Shown: positions 60,133 through 64,000 of the stretch, piece after piece
How the letters are laid out: each line of letters opens with the position of its first letter
Position numbering within the stretch: the first letter of the stretch is position 1
Assembly (NCBI GenBank): GCA_016748015.1
Contig: JAAOMT010000258.1
Location: 30,357-94,356 of the forward strand
Direction of reading: 5' to 3'
Source of the DNA: Geosiphon pyriformis
Lineage: Eukaryota > Glomeromycota > Glomeromycetes > Archaeosporales > Geosiphonaceae
DNA length: 64,000 nt
Notes under the pieces: model-generated
Databases searched by the model: none
Seen by the model: only the letters and a program-made list of their open reading frames with translations
What the model was told of the DNA's origin: nothing
Translations under genes and position numbers: made by a program

Positions 60133-61019
60133 TGTTACTCATAGAAATATAGGAAATATATTAACATAATTATTAGCCAATCAGAAGTAAGCATAGTAAA
60201 TGTGGAATTCCAGGATTCCTCTCAGGAATTGCAGGATTCCAGGAATTTCAGGATTCCCAATAAGGAATTGCAGGATTCCAGAATTCCAGGATTCCTCTCA
60301 AAAGAATCGCAAGATTCCAGGAATTCCAGAATTCCTGTTGTAAAGAATTGAGGAATTGAGGAATCTCAATTATGTATATATAGCAGTAGTATTAGAAACA
60401 GAAAAGACAGAATTGATATCACAGAATCTTTAGCCTAGAAAACACAATCATCAAATAAATAATTATTCCATATCTCAACCCACTCTCCACTATCAACACT
60501 TTATGTTGATAGTAATTGATACTTAACCACGCTGGAACAATAGCTCTTGATCATGGCTATTGATGAGATACTAATCTGCAAAATCCCCTTGGCTTATTTT
60601 TTTCTTTCTTTATTTTTCTTTTATTTATTTTTCTTTATTTTATTTTGATTTGTTGTTGTATACTAACTGATTAAAAGGATTAAGCACTGAGTTATTGACG
60701 TCAAGAATAGCCTGGTAAAAAACCCAGAAATAAGAGTAGAATTTTATATATTATCAGATAGCTTACCAAAAGGGCACGACTGCCAGACTAAATCTGGCCA
60801 CCACACTGAGAAAGAAATTGGAAAAACTCTTGGAAAGATATATCTATTATCGACACTATTGAATCTTTGTCCATTATACAAAGGACTCAACCAAAACCTT
60901 CAGACCCATCAAAACCTTCAGATACAACACTTACAGAACATCATCAACAGAAATAGCTTTTGAGCACTAAGTTACGGGTTTGTTATTTAATTCAACCACA
61001 GAAATAATCACCTGTAACA
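60133..61019 (+). repeat. A6 3' LTR
   Basis: 887 bp, TGTTACTCATAG to CACCTGTAACA. It has an extra GGATTCC/GGAATTCC repeat block (60205-60345) compared with the 5' LTR, explaining most of the 38-bp length difference. TATA at about 60375-60382. Scattered transitions separate the two LTRs. Confidence 0.9.
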
Positions 61020-61023
61020 ACAC
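61020..61023. repeat. 4-bp target duplication of A6 (right)
   Basis: ACAC, identical to 50878-50881. LINE1 ORF1 zinc-knuckle coding sequence continues to the right. Confidence 0.8.
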
Positions 61024-62216
61024 ACATCAAAAACATGACCAAATTGTTTACATTTGGCACAACACACTAATGAAAGACTAGCCCAGCACAAGTTCACTCA
61101 TTTGAACACTGGGACAAAACCAATAGTAGCCAATTTGAATGCTTTATTAGCAAAACAAACCACAGCACATCTGTCATATACATATGAACTAGGATTGTGA
61201 CCAATAAAACAAGTTCTCTTACCATATGAATCAAACAAACCAGACAAATCATGAGCAGTGATGCCAACTGGCAAAGTATAGAGCAAAGCTCTATGCTAAT
61301 CTTTAAATACCTAAAATTGTTTATTATCAATAGCTAGCACCACTTAAACTGAATTTTTTCTTATGAAAACAAACTATTTAGAAGCAACCAAACAGATAGC
61401 ATCTACTGAATCAAACTTAATCACAGCTTTTTGCCAAAGACCAATTAATTGCATCTTAACAGAAACAATCCCACCAAATTTGAAAAAGACTAATATAATG
61501 GCTAATTTGGGAAAATCAACTGGAATCTCCTTGACAATCACCTCCTGATTTGACCAGCTGTTTACCTTTTTAAGATCATTATTGACAAAAATTTCTTCAC
61601 TGATTGTCAGTGCCTTAGCCTTATTCAAACTAAATTCTGATGTAAAAGATGATATGATAATTCCAGAGAATTTTGAGGGAGTGGAGACACCTCCAAAATC
61701 ATCTACTTGATAGAAAATTTTTTTTATCGAAATTAATTTATTACTAACTAACTTGTCAGGCACTGCAGAAAACTTAATATTAAGTGCAAAAAATTTTGTC
61801 AAATTAAAACACCATGTTTCTAGGACATGTGATATGAGTGGTGGTACCTGATTAGACCTAATATCTACATGAGAAGGAAGCTTTAGCACAACATTGTTGT
61901 CACTCATACATTCGAAAAAAAGTTGCTTTAGTAGATTGCCCAACACATACATTCGAGTGTAAGTTTTTCCCAGTGTAGTCTCATTCATATTATTGTCTTC
62001 ATTTGATTCCACATAATTGGTTTCCTTAGTCACTGTGTTTGCCATAGTTTCTACATCTGAGAGATTGCTTATACTGCCAGCAACACTGCCAATTTTACTT
62101 CTCCAGAACACCCCAGACTTGATGTCAATACTCCTAATATTTTCTATGCTCAACAGGCCAGCAGACAAGTCGATCACATTACTGGCAACAATCTTTTTTG
62201 GTTTTTTGTAGGACAT
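61024..62216 (-). pseudogene. LINE1 ORF1, N-terminal part (RRM-like, CCHC start)
   Basis: Starts MSYKKPKKIVASNVIDLS at 62216 and is open for 280 codons to 61374. It contains an RRM-like segment (VIVKEIPVDFPKLAIILVFF ... GLWQKAVIKF). It then continues LYTLPVGITAHDLSGLFDSY (61286 onward) toward CCAKCKQFGHVF, the first three ligands of a CCHC knuckle, cut by A6. The fourth Cys is on the far side of A6 (50881-). Likely the RNA-binding ORF1 protein of the LINE. Confidence 0.82.
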
Positions 62217-62457
62217 ACTTCAAGAGTAGACCATATCCACACACTTACTTTTTGCACTTTGGCAGGTCCCCAAACCAGCCAAAATTGAACTCGAGCCATC
62301 AACAGAAAAGCCCACTAGTTCTATTGTGACAAACAGAGATATAGTAAAAGAAATAGCTAATAGAAACTAGGAGAAAGGAAAAAAAAAAAGCAATTTCTTC
62401 AAAGTTATCTATGCTCTCGTTGAGATCAGAGGATCAACAAGAGAAAGATGTACTCAC
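62217..62457 (-). other. LINE1 5' UTR
   Basis: About 240 bp between the target duplication and the ORF1 start. It has a T-rich run on the minus strand (62385-62376 region) and no open frame. The element appears complete at this end. Confidence 0.6.
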
Positions 62458-62469
62458 TTTAACTTATAT
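62458..62469. repeat. 12-bp LINE1 target-site duplication (5' side)
   Basis: TTTAACTTATAT, identical to 35038-35049. It marks the 5' end of LINE1 on the minus strand. Confidence 0.72.
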
Positions 62470-63420
62470 TGTACATATTTTTAAACAAACTTATTTAAAA
62501 AACAATTTGAAAAACAAAAACAATTACATTAATTAAATAATTTTCTTGGTTATTTTTAGTTAATTATCTCTTAAGTTTAAAGTTTAAAGTTATTAAATTC
62601 AAAAAATGAGTAATAATTGCTAAAACTTTTTTAAAAATAAAAAAATTATTAAGTTGTTTTATTCTTAAGTTTTTAATAAATAATTCAAACTTTTTATTCC
62701 AAAACCTAATCTTTCAAATAATAGTTTATATAAATATTTTTCCAAACAATAGTATTATAAAACATTTAAACAATTTTTAAACAATAAAACACAATACTTT
62801 TATTTTTGTTTAAAAATAATGTTCAAAATTTAATTAATTAACTATAAAATTTTAAAAAACAGTTGCAGCAAATTAATATAATAATAATCACATATTTCAA
62901 ATTATTAAAAAAAAATTACTAATAATTTAAATAAACAAATTACATAATATTTTTTTAAATATAAATTATAAAAATATTTTTTATAACCTAATTTAAAAAA
63001 ATTTTAGACTTTAATCTTAAAATTAAAATAGTAAATAAACTAAAATAATAAGTTCAAGCTTTAAAAAAATAGCAATTGAATATATAAAAGCAACTCGAAA
63101 ATTAATTAAATAAAAAACAGAAATTTCATTTTTTATAAAAAAGTTGAAAATTAATCTATTTTATGTTTTATAATATTTTCTGGTTTGAAAAACAATCTAA
63201 TATTAAACATAACTATTAAATTATTCCAAAAATTAAGAACAATTAAAACATGTACTTTTAACATATTTTTTAATAGCTATTCTTATATTTGCTTTTGTTT
63301 TATAAATAATTATTATATTTTTTATTATTTAAATATAAAATCTAAAGAAATCATTAATAAAGCAAATTTGTTTAACTTTAAAAAATTTTGGTTTAAACTG
63401 TATTGAAAATCAAAATCTTA
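62470..63420. other. AT-rich spacer without recognised gene
   Basis: Almost entirely A/T with TTTAAA-type short repeats. One 73-codon open stretch (63185-63406) is Asn/Phe/Lys-rich, as expected from composition alone. No LTR, LINE or RNA gene recognised. Confidence 0.6.
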
Positions 63421-64000
63421 ATCAAATTGTAAAAAAAGGGGTAAAGATCAACAAAATTTACAAATTTCACTTTTTAAAATCAAAAGTCAGATAAAGTAAG
63501 ATAGAATGGTCTCAACCAAATTTTTTAACAATTATCTATAGTGCTGTTTAATTAAAGAATTTGAGCCAATAATTTTCAATTTTTGTAAAGTTACTTTTGA
63601 AATTTTTTTTTTTAATCTGCCAAATAATACTTTTTGGATAAAAATTTTTCCGCAAAAAAAATAATAAATGTTTAAAACTGCGGCCAGGCTTCCCTTTTTC
63701 CAAAAACAAGAAATTTATGGTATCTCTTCAGTTTTAAACACAGGGTACATCAAAATTTTAATACAATAACTATTTTTATATAGTTAAATTCAACACATAA
63801 TAATAATGAAAGTTTTTCGCCTTAAAACTCAAATGCCTAACCGGAAGCCTGCTGGAGTAATTTTTTTGACGGGGGGGCCAACATAAACAACTGTTGTTTA
63901 ACGGCGCGTAAAAATTTTTGGATCATAAAATTTCAAATATTAGACCCCCGAAAAAATCAGAAAAAGGGTTCAAAACACGTCAAAAAAAAGAAAAACAAAT
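63421..64000. repeat. Unclassified CpG-containing, locally GC-rich block
   Basis: Composition changes sharply. 63678-63695 contains CGGCCAGGCTTCCC and 63840-63855 contains CCGGAAGCCTGCTGG, an inverted GGAAGCCTG pair about 150 bp apart. A run of seven G (GACGGGGGGGCC) lies at about 63870, with GGCGCG near 63903. It is unlike the LTR families here, has no coding signal, and continues past the window end. Confidence 0.45.

Larger units (their letters stand above)
50882..61019 (+). mobile_element. Ty3/gypsy family A copy A6, best preserved
   Basis: 10,138 bp with both LTRs, primer site and polypurine tract, inserted in the LINE1 ORF1 zinc knuckle. Gag to RT lie in one reading frame (51793 to about 57560), interrupted only by stops; one 23-bp deletion then shifts the rest of pol by one frame to 60118. 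It keeps many CpG sites that other copies have lost. Dead: more than 20 in-frame stops, RT YLDN and integrase D-to-N. Confidence 0.92.
35050..62457 (-). mobile_element. LINE1: near full-length non-LTR retrotransposon, split by A5 and A6
   Basis: Minus-strand LINE of about 6.85 kb once the two gypsy insertions are removed: 5' UTR 62457-62217, ORF1 62216-61024 plus 50881-50239, ORF2 50242-47369 plus 36945-35183, short 3' UTR and A-rich tail. The set of APE endonuclease, RT, RNase H and C-terminal CxxC-H-C motif matches RNase H-bearing LINE clades (Tad/I type). Far fewer stops than the A copies outside A6. Confidence 0.82.

Noticed and set aside
1-61019. A variant genetic code with TAA/TAG read as Gln (ciliate-like)
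   Set aside because: Stops also replace Trp and Arg codons, sister copies have ordinary CAA/CAG/TGG at the same sites, TGA stops are frequent, and LINE1 segments are open under the standard code.
50877-61023. A 5-bp AACAC target duplication for A6
   Set aside because: It requires ending the LTR at TGTAAC rather than the canonical GTAACA and would put LINE1 ORF1 out of frame; 4 bp (ACAC) fits both.
63185-63406. 73-codon ORF in the AT-rich spacer
   Set aside because: Its Asn/Phe/Lys/Ile composition is what random AT-rich DNA gives; no motif, neighbour or conservation signal.

Overview
This window looks like a transposon graveyard from a very AT-rich fungal genome. No host gene, rRNA or tRNA was recognised. 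The LINE proteins (RRM-like ORF1 with a CCHC knuckle, APE endonuclease, FVDD reverse transcriptase, RNase H, C-terminal CxxC-H-C motif) and the Gln-rich Ty3/gypsy Gag-Pol resemble repeat families I associate with arbuscular mycorrhizal fungi (Glomeromycotina, Rhizophagus-like). That placement is recollection, not a search result. Standard genetic code fits.

Main family, 'A': a Ty3/gypsy LTR element with LTRs of about 700-960 bp, TGTTAC...GTAACA ends and a TGGTGCTCCC primer site. Its order is Gag (poly-Gln, CCHC knuckle) - DSG protease - Cys-rich cluster region - acidic Asn/Ser/Asp tract - dUTPase - RT - RNase H - integrase - a conserved unknown C-terminal domain ending DEAQY at the polypurine tract. 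Six copies are present. A1 (1-8393 plus 17967-18132) is cut by the window start. A2 (8394-17962) is complete and sits inside the 3' LTR of A1. A3 (18133-28665) has a 5' LTR that was itself split by A1. A4 (29757-32655) is 5'-truncated. A5 (36946-47368, minus strand) carries a truncated element of a second gypsy family, 'B' (41662-44618). A6 (50882-61019) is the best preserved. A third LTR family, 'C', is present as a solo LTR (21399-22371) and an inverted fragment (29106-29756).

LINE layer: a nearly full-length minus-strand LINE (LINE1, 35050-62457) is flanked by a 12-bp target duplication (35038-35049 and 62458-62469). It was broken twice: A6 entered the ORF1 zinc knuckle and A5 entered ORF2 downstream of the RT domain. 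Removing each gypsy copy together with one 4-bp target duplication restores the LINE reading frame. Older LINE pieces lie at 28666-29105 (LINE3) and 32656-34439 (LINE2).

Decay: nearly all lesions in the A copies are C-to-T or G-to-A. Stops lie at former Gln (CAA/CAG), Trp (TGG) and Arg (CGA) codons, and catalytic Asp codons have become Asn. Order of events inferred from nesting: LINE2/LINE3 and A3/A4 are old, then A1 into A3 and A2 into A1; LINE1, then A5 and A6 into it, with B entering A5. The ends hold AT-rich spacers (34440-35037, 62470-63420) and an unclassified CpG-containing, locally GC-rich block at 63421-64000.
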